DNA of 64,000 nucleotides. Origin: Ceratopteris richardii (lineage: Eukaryota; Streptophyta; Polypodiopsida; Polypodiales; Pteridaceae). Position 1 is the stretch's first letter, and each line of letters begins with the position of its first letter. This document shows, one piece after another, positions 33,055-43,803 of the stretch. A program made the position numbers and the translations under genes. The notes beneath the pieces are model-generated. The model worked only from the letters and a program-made list of their open reading frames with translations, was not told the origin of the DNA and searched no databases. Location: NCBI GenBank assembly GCA_020310875.1, contig CM035430.1, positions 97,702,366 to 97,766,365 on the forward strand, in the 5' to 3' direction.

Positions 33055-35745
33055 GTGGGTCCTCAGAATCCGTGACTACCTGAATTTTAGGGCTTACCAT
33101 TTTATTGCTCTCTTGTTCCTCTTCTGGTTGTTTTCCTTTTTGTTGCTTCGTTTGGGCTCTAGTAATGGCCTTTAGCGGCACAGTGTACTCCTTATCACTT
33201 CCACATCCTTCTATGACTTCAATCACGTTGATTGGTGTAGTATCTTGGGTTTTTGTCGGATTCTTGGGGCAGTCTCTGAAAAGATGTTCCTTTCCGCAAT
33301 CACTACAATATCCTTCCCAAATCCTTGGTGGTGGTGGGTTATAAGGTTGAGGGCACTCTCTAATGACATGGTCTCCTCCGCACCTATAACAAGGTCCCCT
33401 TGGTACAGGTGGTCTAATGGTTGGTCTCATGGGTGGTTGTGCTTTAGGAGCCGTATACATTAAGGTGGTCGTCTCTGCTCCATAAGTCTGATCATAGCCT
33501 TCATATCCATAATAAGCCGCATCATATGCAGATTCATATTCTAACATGTTGGCTTCGTATGGGTGGTAATCTCCTGGTGGCAGTTCATATCCAGGGTTTG
33601 TTGATTCTACGTTGGTCATTGTAGATGCTGGTACTATGGCTCTCTCCAAGTTTTCTTCCGGTTGAGCATACTTCATCGGTACTACTTGTTGAGGTTGTGA
33701 CAGTTGGGGTCCTAGCACTGGTTGTGGTGGTGGATATGGTGCCGGTTCATAAGGCTTTGGTGCTCCTGCTGGTGTTGGATAGGGATGGTATCTTGGTATC
33801 TCTCTGCCTGGCTCTCTAGGTGGGTATCCATATGGTCGATACTTCGGTGGTTGGAAAGGACATGCTTGCCGGTTAAATGGACAGTTCTCAGTAGTGTGGT
33901 TGGTGTATTTTTGCTCTATGTGGCAGTACAAAGAAGTCCCTTGTTGGTGCAGCCTGTTGTATGGATACATAGGTTGTGCACCAGTCCCTCTTAGCACACA
34001 CAAGTGTGTGGGGTGATCTCCTCCACATAAGCTACATCTCCGTAGCATAGGCACTCTTTGAGCTGGGTGTTGGTAAGCTCTTTGCCCCTAAACACCTAGT
34101 TTCTTTGCTAATAGCTCCACTAATTCTTCCATGTTACTGGAGTTGGATGTGATGGTGCTCCTTGAATCTTTTTATTTAGTGAGGTTGGGTGTACTTTTGA
34201 GGTCCTCGGATAGGTTATCTTCCAAATCAATGCACTCTTGAAGGCACTCACTCAAAGTTTGTAACCTCTTCACGTACATTAGCGTTCTTAGAGTTCCGTT
34301 TGTGAGTCCATCCAAAAACAATGAAATCATTTTTTGTTGAGTGGGTCTCTCAGCTATTGGGCATCTATCCACATACTGATTGAATCTTCTAGCCGCGGTC
34401 TTCACAGTTTCATTAGGGTTTTGTTTAAAACTATGGATTAAAGACGTAGAATTGTGTTTAATCCCTCTCTTTGTGAATTCCCCAATGAATTCTTGAAAGA
34501 ATTGTTCCATGTTTCCAAATTGATTGGGATCTAAGGGTTGGAACCAAGTTAGAGCCGTCCCTGTGAGGGTGAGTCCAAAAGACTCATACTGCACGAAGAA
34601 GTCATCTACTTGCTCTGCCCTTAGAACTTGTTTAAATTCTGCAATGTGATCGTAGGGTTCCCCCAATCCATCGTAATGATTTCTTACACACTTAGCCACT
34701 TGGGTAGGTCTCAGTCTTCTCATTGGTTCAAGCCGTCTGGGCATTACAGGGAAGACTGGAATAGCTGGTCTTATTGGAGGTATTCTAGGCTGTCCTCCTA
34801 CCGGTGGTCGTGGTCTTACTGGTGGTCGGCACTGATTACCTACCCCTGCGTGGGCCTGATTGTGTGTTTGCACTCCTGGAGTTGCAAATTGTACGTGAGT
34901 ACAATTGGGCACACTTCGTTGGCTGGTCTGTCCTGATGTGGTGTGTTCCATCTCTTATTGATTTCCAAAAGGATTTTGTGAGGTAGTTGCCTGGTCTCTC
35001 TGAGGAAATGTAGGCACACCCATGTATCTCAGCCGAGCACTGTCTAAGGCACTCACGGGCCAATATCTCCTTTGATCTTTGTCCAAGTATGTGAGTCTAG
35101 TTTCATCATTTGGGTCTTTTAGCTCATAAAATGTCATGGGGCTTTCTTCTCTTCCTGGAGCATGTAAGTTTGTTTGAAGCAATAAGTCTGATCCATGGAT
35201 CATATAGACTTCCAATAAGTAGTCGTCTTGAGGTATCAAATCTCCTCTCAAGACTGTGATACTTGGGACCTGCCCCTAGGGGTGGTCACTAACTCTTCAG
35301 GGTGTGTTCTTCCAGAGTTTTCTGGGTCCACAAACTCCCCCCTTTCATTGATCCTCTCAGGAAATTCAGTCACAATGTAGATATGACCAATTTTGTCTAC
35401 ATACGCTCCCCCCTCGTACTTGACAGCAGGTCGGGGTACGATCATGGCATTCATGGAAGTTACCATCCTGGCCACAGATCTATTTAAGCCATCCAGGTAG
35501 ATGGGGATCTCTTGGGCATTGGTAGACACATACTGTAAGGACGTACGGTAATCTCCCTCAACTGTAGACATGAAATTTCTATTTGGTGTTGGACCCTGCA
35601 TGTCTTCCGAAGCCATGGTTATTTCCTCCTCAGAATCACTAGAGGTCTCTGAGTAGGCGGAGTGGTGACTAACCTGGGCAGCACTTCCCACTGAGGATAT
35701 GACACTTCTTCGGCTACTTAGCACTCTCCTTGACCTCAAGTTCAT
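32993..35745 (-). pseudogene. Gypsy-1 gag with three CCHC knuckles, broken
   Basis: It starts at ATG 35745 (MNLRSRRVLSSRRSV). The same MNLRS opening recurs at 63856. A one-base shift near 35250 leads to the frame that continues to 32993, with stops at 34955, 34172 and about 34088. The capsid-like region has LTGTALTWFQPL and FQEFIGEFTKRG (34600-34440). A Pro/Tyr-rich linker follows. The knuckles are CSLCGGDHPTHLC (about 34041-34003), CYRCGGDHVIREC (about 33395-33357) and CSDCGKEHLFRDC (about 33311-33273). The last 62 bases overlap pol in another frame, so pol would need a frameshift or re-initiation. Gag packages the element RNA. Confidence 0.88.
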
Positions 35746-35837
35746 TCACCCTCCTAAGTCTCTCTAAGTCTCAGAGACTCTCCTTGAGTAGCTCTTCCAA
35801 TGCCTCTAGTTACTTGACAAAGTGCTTCAAACACTCT

Positions 35838-36600
35838 GGCCGATACCACTTCCAGGTGATATTGCACTGGGCAATACCACTATGGCCACGATACGATACT
35901 TGGTGTTTAACGATACGATACTATTAGCAGCAAGCAATACGAGACTGGACTATTGCCACGATACGATACCAACAATCCTCACGATACGATACCTGAGCAC
36001 CTACTACGATACGATACTACTTTTGGTCACGATACGATACCAACCTTTTTACACGATACGATACTGGAAGTCCTTCGATACGATACCAGTTTGCTCAAGC
36101 AATACGATACTAAAACGTGTGCCGATACGATATTAGTTTGGTATCGCGATATGATTCTCGACGAGGAGAGGATACGATACCTGGGAAAGTGGCGATACGA
36201 TACCACCACTTGCACGATACGACACCAGGTATGGTATCGCGATACTACACTAGGAAATGGGGCGATGCGATACTTGATGGGATTAACGATACGATACTAC
36301 GATGAGGGACGATACGATACCCAGGTCCTCGTGATACGATACCTGAGAACCAAGCGATACGATACTGAAGATGGTATCACGATACTACTCAGGCGAGCGG
36401 ACGATACGATACCTCGATATGTGCCGATACGATACCTCGAGGCAATGCGCGATCGCGATACCAACCTGGCGACACGATACCACAATGGTATCGCGATACC
36501 AAGACTGGTACCTGGCGATACGATCTCTCGGCGAGTATCGCGATACAAGGGAATTTTGGTATCGCAATTTTAAAACTCAACCGATCGCGATACTCAAGCC
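35838..36600. repeat. CGATACGATAC core-and-spacer array in the gypsy-1 leader
   Basis: About twenty copies of an 11-base core, CGATACGATAC, recur every 21-25 bases, separated by 10-15 bases that are not conserved between units. Towards the right end the core turns into palindromes such as TGGTATCGCGATACCA (36486-36501). Sparse copies continue to about 36900. It lies between PBS and gag, in what would be the element's 5' untranslated RNA. ORFs across it are repeat artefacts (RYDTIP words). Confidence 0.95.
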
Positions 36601-37211
36601 AAAAAGCCTAAAATTTCAAAAAATTTTGCACCTCCTTGCTCTTCTCACACTCCTCTTCACTCCTAGGCCCCTTTCCCTCACAAAGAAATTACAATAACAA
36701 CTAGTTTTTCCCCCGCGATACCGCGCATGCTTTTAATCACTTGTTTGTGCATTTTTATTGTGTCTTTAGCAGATAATCTTTGTGGAACCTTACCTTTGTA
36801 TTGTCTTGCTTGCACCTTGAGCTCCAAAACTAGCTTGGAAGGCCTGATCTGCACGATATTATGTGCACGATACCGGTCGCTGCTCTCGAGCGATACCAGA
36901 ACACCATGAAGTGTCAAATGAATCAATTTTTTGGTTTTTATACTTTTTTGACATAATTTGAACCTTGCTAATTTTAGGTGATTTTTGGGATTTTTTGGTG
37001 GTCTTGGCCTACTCCTACTTCACCTCTCCGTCTAACCTAACCCTAACTCCTCCTTCTCTCCCTTCCTACTAACCCTAAACCTAAAACCTATTACACACAC
37101 CTCCGGGGTGTGAAGTAATTGACTACTTGCCACAGGACGAATTCACTTCTACAAGTACGATTCTATCACACTCAATCTATAACCATCACGAAGGCACCTT
37201 GGCTGAGTGTT
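36601..37211 (-). other. Gypsy-1 leader outside the array
   Basis: Non-coding leader between the array and the PBS. It contains scattered GATACC words, a pyrimidine-rich run (36630-36680) and telomere-like ACCCTAAC/ACCCTAAAC words at 37030-37085. No gene is supported. Confidence 0.5.
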
Positions 37212-37228
37212 CCCCGACAACGGCTCCA
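37212..37228 (-). promoter_or_regulatory. Gypsy-1 primer binding site
   Basis: The minus strand reads TGGAGCCGTTGTCGGGG. The same element type at 62051 has TGGCGCCGTTGTCGGGG and gypsy-2 has TGGCGCCATTGTCGGGG. This is the PBS class of plant Tat/Athila gypsy elements, with one change in the first heptamer here. Confidence 0.85.
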
Positions 37229-37234
37229 AAAACA

Positions 37235-38140
37235 TATGTACCTAAGTCAAGAAGACTCAAGGACTCGTGCCAAAGAGACTATACCTCATTTGCAACACAA
37301 GTGCGTATAGTGGGAAATTAACACACATTTAAATGTCAATCCGATCGAATGATCTAACCAAGTGTATGAAGACATGTGCACACATGGTGGAACATGAAGT
37401 GGGTAGACTGAAATATGTGAAAAAAAGCTAATTCACCTCTTAAACACACTGAGAGACTGAAAGTGTCTGCCGCGATACCTCCTACAGTAGTTTTCAGTAA
37501 ATCAAGGATTTCTCCCAGCTCCGAACTCCAAATATAGTCAATAGGGTACTCGTTTTGAAGCTCTCAACGAGATGCATCTATTGGAAGTGTTTTCACTCGA
37601 TTCTGAGAACTTTGCTTCAAGTTATGACCAAAATAGTAAATGGCAGGAAACACCCACACTCACGCCACAACTTCAACAAGCTCAGACATGCACTACAGTA
37701 GCTCAAAAACAGTGGGGAGGGGTAGATAACAGTCCTACACACACATTTCAAGCATTACACGCAAATACAAGATCAAAGAGAAGATAGAAATCTGCAAGAA
37801 AGAGGAAAATTCGAAATTTTTGAGAGCTCCTCCTTCACAATGGCAAAAAGTCTCTACTAAGAGTCACAAAGTGACTTATATACATGTGCCCTAAGTTTGG
37901 TCCTTTCACACAAGAGACCGGCACTTTATTCCAAAAAAGTAAATTTCCTACTAATTTACAAAGGGTATTTTACAACAAGTTGGGGTTATGCAACTAGAGG
38001 ACTCCTCTAGTGCATTTACATGGTTTTCAGGGAATTCTCTAAGACTTCGAAGAAGAAAAATTATGCCCATTAATTTGAAAATTTTGGGGCTCTTCTCTTG
38101 TGCTCCTTTGCTCTACAACACCAAGCAAGGCTCTAATACC
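37235..38140 (-). repeat. Gypsy-1 5' LTR (right boundary uncertain)
   Basis: It starts next to the PBS. TAAATGTCAATCCG at 37330 is shared with the gypsy-2 LTRs (54188, 59245), and GTATGAAGAC follows in both. A TATA-like word (TATATAAG on the minus strand) is near 37875. No partner LTR is in the window, so the far end, somewhere in 37.9-38.15 kb, is an estimate. Confidence 0.5.
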
Positions 38141-38402
38141 AAATGTGACAAAACAACATGCCGTCCCAAACTCAACTCAGCACATCACGCTAGCCCATCG
38201 ATGGGACAACTTAAGGAGTCATGCTTGAAGGGTAAGTTTTCCCAAAAGAAAGAAACATTGATTGAATTGGAAATGGCTATAAGGAAATTACATCATAATG
38301 GCTTGAAGCTGATATAACGGCCCGAGCTGGCCTGCATTAGATGCCATCAACAAGTTGAAGGTAGCTAGCTCACGTTAAGCATCACGGGCAAACGTAATGT
38401 AA

Positions 38403-38460
38403 GGAATTGAACTCACAACCTCTTGGTTAGGAATGTGATGGGATAACCACTTCCCCCAAA
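38403..38460 (-). mobile_element. SINE-like tRNA head
   Basis: The minus strand has an A-box-like GGAAGTGGTTATCCC followed by a B box AGTTCAATTCC (38413-38403). It is weaker than the element at 38832. Flanks and tail are not defined. Confidence 0.4.
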
Positions 38461-38470
38461 AGCCATGTGA

Positions 38471-38830
38471 TGGGCTTTGATACCAATGTAAGGGACTGAA
38501 AAATTACGACCACCACGTGCTAGAGAGATGAATCTCCTCCCAACCTTATGCATGTATATATAACTAATTGAATCAATGAGGACCACAAATGTAGCTAGAG
38601 TCCACAAATGCATGTGCAATCTCCTCCACTCCTTTAATATCTTCCACTAGACTCTATTAGTGGTTGGAGTGATCTTGGCCACTCCTTTAGTGCCTTCCAC
38701 TAGAGTCCACTAGTGGTTGGTGTACTCTCCACTCGAGTTAAGTCCCACTAGACTCAAGTTAACTCACGTTGACTTGAGTTAGAAGGCTCTAGAGCTCCTT
38801 GAGAAAAAATCTCTCACCATACTCCCCATG
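38471..38830 (-). mobile_element. PBS plus LTR-like relic of a minus-strand copia element
   Basis: GCTTTGATACCA (38471-38482) is the reverse complement of an initiator-Met PBS with one change. The adjoining sequence starts TGTAAGGGACTG, has a reversed TATA region (TATATATAAC, 38556-38565) and repeats CCACTAGAnTCnA.TAGTGGTTGG twice (38645-38670 and 38697-38722). No internal region or second LTR was found. Confidence 0.45.
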
Positions 38831-38831
38831 G

Positions 38832-38895
38832 GGTTTGAACCTAAGTCCTCCTCCTTCACAACCTTGAGACTTAACCACTATGCTAAGTGGATTAC
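38832..38895 (-). mobile_element. tRNA-headed SINE
   Basis: The minus strand has a textbook A box, TTAGCATAGTGGTT (38886-38873), and a B box, AGGTTCAAACC (38842-38832), about 30 bases apart. The body would extend leftwards into the LTR-like relic, and its end is not clear. Confidence 0.6.
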
Positions 38896-38899
38896 TTGT

Positions 38900-39244
38900 T
38901 TAAGAGAGCAAATGAACTTATGCATAAGTCTAGTCTTGAGATCTTTGGCCATACATGAGTGAACAAATAGTGTCCGATTTTAGATCTGTTTGAATTGGTC
39001 GGACCCTCAGATCATAGACTTACTTTATTACATGTAGGGATAAAATGGTGAAACAGGCTTCCAGATGGCATGGAGTGTGCTTTTGAGAAGGGGCATGCTC
39101 GAGGGATGTTGGAAGGTGGCTAGAGCACATAGGTCACAAGATCATTGGATTAATTGTCGGATGATTAATGTGGTCCCCCTCATACTTGTGCACAATTCGG
39201 CATCTCATAGCAAACCACCCCAGACACCTAAATTCTTAGATAGA
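38900..39244. other. Unassigned DNA
   Basis: No gene, RNA or repeat recognised between the SINE and the LINE fragment. Confidence 0.3.
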
Positions 39245-40255
39245 AAACCAAGGGGAGGGTGGTTGACCAAGGGTTGTTACAAAACGATAATAAATTAGAA
39301 AAATTTTTGAGGTTACATAAGCACCTTGACTTGCATATCTCCCTTAACAAGGGATGGTGTCACAACTTGTCTAGCAGTAGATGGCAAGTCATGTGTGGGG
39401 ACCTATGGCACCCTCTCATTGAAAACAAAAAATTGGTTCTTATGTGGCAAATCCTCCATCATCGTATTTGGACCACAAGGGATGGTGTTAGAATTGGTCT
39501 AGCAATAGATAGCAAGTCATGTTTAGGGACTTGTTGGACCCTCTCACTAAAAACCGAAACTTGGTTCTTATGTGGCAAATCCTCCATCATGGTATGTGGA
39601 CCAATGCCAAAGCTAATAAAATCTATGGGAATCCTCATTGGTGTAAGTGTTGCATCCGAGGTAGAGAGGACCTTCGTCATCTTTTCTTCTTGTGCCCTAA
39701 AAGCTTCCCAATCTAGCAGTCCCTCACAAAGATTTTTAGCTTAACAAGGCAAATCAGTTGCAACAAGTATTACTTGGAGAAACAATTGGTTGCTCTTCTG
39801 CTTTGTGGAATGCCATCAGAGGGGAAGCGCTCTAGAAGATATGGAAAGAAAGGTGTGATCAACTTTGATGGCCATCAAAAAGATTGGTCAATTGAAGAAC
39901 CTTTATACCTATTAGATAGAAGAATATGTAATTGTAAAAAATCTTCACCTTTCAGACAACATAGGATAAAAGACTTGGAAAATAACAAGATTAAAAGTAA
40001 GCAGGTTGCTCATAAAGGCAATGAAAAATCATCAAACTTCTCAGCAACTCTATTTAAAAACATTTGTCTCCCATCGAATCCTAGATATCCTATCGGTTGT
40101 GGTCTATCATAGCTTTCATACCATTATACCTCTGCTTCATGGGGTACAAGGGATCCCAAAGGCACTAAGCCCATTCATTGTATATTTGTTCTTTTATTAA
40201 TTCAAGCATGGGAGAGTAGGCTACGGTTGAACTTCCTTTTGTGAAAAAATAAGAA
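39245..40255 (+). mobile_element. LINE 3' fragment with internal tandem duplication
   Basis: It aligns with the last quarter of the LINE ORF2 and the tail. DLWHPLIENKKLVLMWQILHH at about 39397 is followed 128 bases later by a second, diverged copy (LVLMWQILHHGMWTNAKANK) and the zinc finger WCKCCIRGREDLRHLFFLC (about 39640-39697). The duplicated unit runs 39352-39479 and 39480-39610. The C-terminal part (DWSIEEPLYLLDRRI) continues to 40110, then the tail with GGAGAGTAGGCTACGG and an A-rich end at 40240-40255. Confidence 0.85.
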
Positions 40256-40669
40256 AATCTACAAAGCCATCTCTGTTAAAAGTGTGTTGGGGATAAGATC
40301 ACCATTGTCACCCTCGAATGGTCTAGGATGTTATAAAATATAACAAGCTTTTGGTCCTATCTTTCATGGAACCATGACTATCGTGAACTAGTAGGGAGGA
40401 TGTTTGAGGTCGGACATAGCCATATGGAACTATATATGGTATAAAAAAAATATTTTATAAGAAAGAGCTACATAGAAAATCATATGTTCCATGGACATAC
40501 ATTGACATTGTAACATCTTTTGGACCACCAGGAGCATTGCAAAAAGAGTGGCTTGGTCCTCTTTGTGAATGTGCAAGCATAGAACATAATTTCCAAGCTT
40601 CCTCTTTTTTAATTTTGTTTTTTGCTTTCTTTTTTGTGGACGAGCTTGGAGCACCCAGAGCATTGCAGA

Positions 40670-40945
40670 AAGAGTGGCACTATGGAATGCAATAAGAGGG
40701 GAGGCCCTTTGGAAGACTTGGAAAGAGTGGTGTGGTGTCAACTTTGGAAGCCCTTCTAAAGAATGGTTCGACCCAAAAGTTTTTTTTCTTTTAAGGCAAA
40801 AACATTTCCAATTGTAAGAAGCCCCGGCCTGTTAGACATCATATACTTTTTCCTAGAGAACAACAAGATCAAAAGCAAATGGGCCTCTCATGAGGGGATG
40901 AGAGAGTTATCAATCTTCTTTGTAAAACTCTCTAGTTAGTTTTAA
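40670..40945 (+). mobile_element. LINE ORF2 C-terminal fragment
   Basis: WNAIRGEALWKTWKEWCGVNF is readable from about 40683. AACAACAAGATCAAAAGCAAATGGG and the end TCTTTGTAAAACTCTCTAG match the close of LINE ORF2 at 4300-4377. It lacks a tail and both domains. Confidence 0.8.
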
Positions 40946-41368
40946 GGAAATTGTGGGATAAGGTGGATCTATGGGTGTTAAGCCTGTTCTGTCTAGAGTG
41001 AAGATGATTAGCGAACGGACTCACAACACGCTGGCGGCCATGGACGAGGTCCCAAACGAAGGAACTATGCATGCATAAGCAAGTGAGAAGAGCAGAGATC
41101 TGAACGAAGATGAGAAGATGCGTGCATGGATATCTGACCCAAACATGCGCAGAGGACTCATGTTCTTTGCCATGGACTTGTCCGTGAGAGTACACATGAG
41201 TCTTGATTCCGCATGAGAGAAAAGGGATAGTAAGATCCCAATATGGAGAAGAAGGAGGTGGAGAGGTCGCGAAGGCACACACTGCCTTGCAGGGCGTGTT
41301 ACAAAGACCTCGGCAGGACGAAGCGGAGAGTGCGAGATGGCCAGATGCAAAGAGAAGGTGAAGGAGAT
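40946..41368. other. Unassigned, less AT-rich DNA
   Basis: Two overlapping minus-strand ORFs of about 110 codons (40932-41350) show no recognisable domain or codon-level support. This region, with 41718-42235, is the most balanced in base composition and could be non-repeat host DNA. The LINE-tail insertion interrupts it cleanly. Confidence 0.3.
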
Positions 41369-41717
41369 GAGGTGCGTTCTTTTTTTTTTTAAATAAAGGA
41401 AGTTCGGCCTTAGCCTAATCTCCCGGACTTTAATTATAATAAAGAGAAAAAGTTACAAGTGAATGGGACTAGTGCCCATGGGACCCCCCAAATCCCACAA
41501 TGCAGGGGAGGAGTATGGCAAGCTACAGGGCATTACAAATGAGGCGGATAAAATTATCATCACCCTCATGTGGGACCCATTTGGGTTTCAACTTGTTGTT
41601 TTCGAGGAGATAAATACAGTGATGTCTAAACGGTGGTGATCTCTTGACTCGGGAGATTCTTTTACCTAGGAGAAACAAGGATTTTTTGATCGACCATTCC
41701 TTAGGAGGTGCGTTCTT
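41369..41717 (-). mobile_element. 5'-truncated LINE insertion with target-site duplication
   Basis: A poly(T) tract (41382-41390), then the reverse complement of the LINE 3' tail and the last about 190 bases of ORF2, is flanked by GAGGTGCGTTCTT at 41369-41381 and again at 41705-41717. A 13-bp duplication plus poly(A) on the minus strand is the signature of target-primed reverse transcription. The exact repeat means this insertion is younger than most others here. Confidence 0.9.
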
Positions 41718-42235
41718 CCCTGCAGCTTAGGCATGACTATTGATTATTCACGTAGCGCACGACACGACAGTGGCATACGGTTGCAGTTTTGTCCTTCTTA
41801 TATGAAGACAAGAAAGATGAGAGAATGTGTGAGAGAGAGGAGATAGAAAGAATGGCATAGATTACTGCAGAGAGAGAGAAAGAAGAGTCAGGAGTCGTCC
41901 CTCGGCCATGATTTGTTAATGCTGCATCGTCATCGTCATCAGACATAAGAAGAACGGAGGAGGAGGATATCGCACGGCGCTAGCCTCCAAAGGCTCGTAC
42001 ACAGTGTGTCTGCATGCTATGTGTGTATGTACGCGCACCGTGCACGAAGCTCCCCTCGTTCGTCGCTTGTGTTTTGTTGTGTTCTGTTTGTTCCTGTGGG
42101 GAAGGAGAGCCTGAACTATCGGGTTCGTGGCCTGCGGAACAGCATCCATGGAAGGCCGAGGCCCGAGACTCATAAGTTCCCTGGGCGCTTCCGTATAAAG
42201 AGAGAGGGAAAGTGAGAAGGAGAAGAGAAAACCAG
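41718..42235. other. Unassigned DNA, possible host flank
   Basis: A GA-rich stretch (41815-41890) is followed by GC-richer sequence. Small ORFs on both strands (for example 42006-42215, plus) have no recognised domain. No gene is claimed. Confidence 0.3.
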
Positions 42236-42512
42236 TGTGTTAGCTGGGTTGTTGGACCTTCTACTTTCGGAGGCGGAGCACAAGTTCAATCTCCCTTATG
42301 TCAAGATATGTGGGCTTAAGGTCAATGTAAAACCATGTTATTTTAGTTGAAATCGGTCTTTTTTTTTGTGTCACCTTCGGGTTGTTTAACCTCTACTTTG
42401 TGGATTCGGGGGGTCCCATAGGTACTATGCCCGTTCACTTGTAGAGTTGCAATTTCAAAGTTAAAGCTCGGGGGAGTGGGCTTCGGCTGAACCTCCATTT
42501 TAAAAAAAGAAA
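42236..42512 (+). mobile_element. Candidate SINE with LINE-derived 3' end
   Basis: The 5' part has a possible A box (TTAGCTGGGTTGTTGG, 42240-42255) and a B-box-like AAGTTCAATCTC (42282-42293). The 3' half (42390-42505) follows the LINE tail block by block: CTTTGTGG, GGGGGGTCCCATAGG, TTCACTTGTA, GGGGGAGTGGGCTTCGGCTGAAC, then an A-run. A possible 7-base flank repeat, AGAAAAC, is weak. It could instead be a diverged, truncated LINE tail. Confidence 0.5.
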
Positions 42513-43170
42513 ACAGGGAGACACATGAGGGATCGGCCACCTAAAGTTTGGTCATGCCTCTCCTTGTTAGCAAGGCCACCTGAAGTACGGTCATTTCTCT
42601 GTTTTTTTGCTAATGTGGAAAGAGAGTATGCTGAGTTGTATGGTGAAAGGCAAGGTGACTCGAACAGATTACTACCCCTCTGTTTTTTCCCGTTGGGTCA
42701 CCTAATAACTAAAAATAAATAAAATGGCTCATGCAAATGTCTCTCTGCTTGCTTTTTTTTTCATGTGCCTCTAATTTTTGGTCGCCAGAGTTTGCCAGAT
42801 CTATCGTACGTGTGCCTTAAACTCTCTGTTCGGTGAGCTGAAAAGTCTGATCCAGTGACCTGATAAGAAGTCCATGTGCCCCATTAAGAGGGGAGAGAAA
42901 TGATGATGAGTAATCGCTCTTTTTGTCCTGCTGCATGGACATGGTGATGGTACCATAATACCATTCGTTGCAAGGGGGCCGACCTATGAGCACATTGCAA
43001 ATTTGCAATCATCTCAATCTCCCACGCTCTTGTATGGATCTGCCCTTTTGGCCTCATGTGAACAACAGTATGCTTATGTGCGTGTGCATTTGTCTTATCT
43101 GCATTTGTCTTAAGTTGATTGGACGATGTTGGGGTTCTAAGCTGTGTGTGATTTCAAATTTTCTGTATAT

Positions 43171-43212
<42 letters not shown>

Positions 43213-43560
43213 ACTAAAACTATGTTCATGGTTGTATGTGCGTTTTCTCAGAAAATGTAGATGGTTATTCACATAGCACCGTAGTGCTTTAGGTTTAGAT
43301 GTGTCAGCTCACCGAACAAAAAGTCTTTTTAACTGTTGCGATTGACCGTTCTTAGTATTGTTAGCCCTATATATGGATGCATTTTTCAAGAAATCAGTCA
43401 AATAGTGCACCACTGCCATACACATGCAGAGAATGATCAAAACATCCATATCAACAGTCTTACAACAAAGAACATTCATGAAATGAGATTAATTCACATG
43501 AGATTTACAAATAACAAGTAAAAACCAAGTTTATAAATTCATCACCTCATCGCAAATGCT
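42513..43560. other. DNA left of the complete copia; probably CACTA terminal region
   Basis: No convincing ORF. It contains a (TA)n run at 43174-43206. Because the copia at 43561 interrupts a minus-strand CACTA gene, the outer end of that transposon should lie here, but no CACTA-type terminal repeat could be picked out. Confidence 0.35.
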
Positions 43561-43789
43561 TGTTGATATATTTAGGTATTGATGTGTGTGAAACACTAGG
43601 ACCACTGGGGCAATTTTTTCCCTCTTTAGGAGGTTTTTTCCCCCGGCTTGTATATACGCCTATTGCTCTAACAGGCTACTTATCTCTGTACATTCTAGTG
43701 GTAATACATTCAGTATTGTGTGTTGTGCTCCAAGCTTCTTCTTCTTCCTTGTGTTGTTCATGTGCTTCTATAGACGTCTAACTCCAACA
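43561..43789 (+). repeat. Copia-1 5' LTR
   Basis: TGTTGATATATTTAGG at the start and CTAACTCCAACA at the end. It contains GGCTTGTATATACGCC, a probable TATA region, near 43645. Confidence 0.95.
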
Positions 43790-43791
43790 AT

Positions 43792-43803
43792 TGGTATTAG
43801 AGA
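43792..43803 (+). promoter_or_regulatory. Copia-1 primer binding site
   Basis: TGGTATTAGAGA, the initiator-Met PBS with two changes, two bases after the LTR. Confidence 0.85.

Larger units (their letters stand above)
24440..38140 (-). mobile_element. Large Ty3/gypsy retrotransposon (gypsy-1), 3' end missing
   Basis: On the minus strand: 5' LTR (right of 37229), PBS (37228-37212), a 1.47 kb leader with a repeat array, gag, a pol frame with two protease-like domains, and a separate 3' ORF, over about 13.7 kb. The PBS type (TGGAGCC...TCGGGG) and the extra 3' ORF suggest the Tat/Athila side of plant gypsy elements. The 3' LTR is not present: the element ends against copia-2 near 24440. Damage is slight for its size, with about ten stops and two or three single-base shifts. 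Confidence 0.9.

Noticed and set aside
35953..36573. ORFs of 60-200 codons across the CGATAC array
   Set aside because: The translations are repeats of RYDTIP-like words in several frames on both strands; a by-product of the array lacking stops.
35838..36600. CRISPR-like array (short repeats with unique spacers)
   Set aside because: Plant nuclear context; the cores are only 11 bases and degenerate, there are no cas genes, and the array sits inside a retrotransposon leader.
37015..37095. Telomeric repeat tract
   Set aside because: Only scattered ACCCTAAAC-like words in a pyrimidine-rich leader; not tandem.
38120..38160. Second reversed initiator-Met PBS (GCTCTAATACCA)
   Set aside because: It resembles a PBS, but no LTR ends in TG/CA next to it; it may be part of the gypsy-1 LTR edge. 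Not strong enough to call.
40932..41350. Host gene on the minus strand (two ORFs of about 110 codons)
   Set aside because: No domain, the two frames overlap without preference, and there are no clear splice sites; not supported as a gene.
42006..42215. Small plus-strand protein of 69 codons
   Set aside because: Unrecognised and without context; balanced base composition alone makes such ORFs likely.
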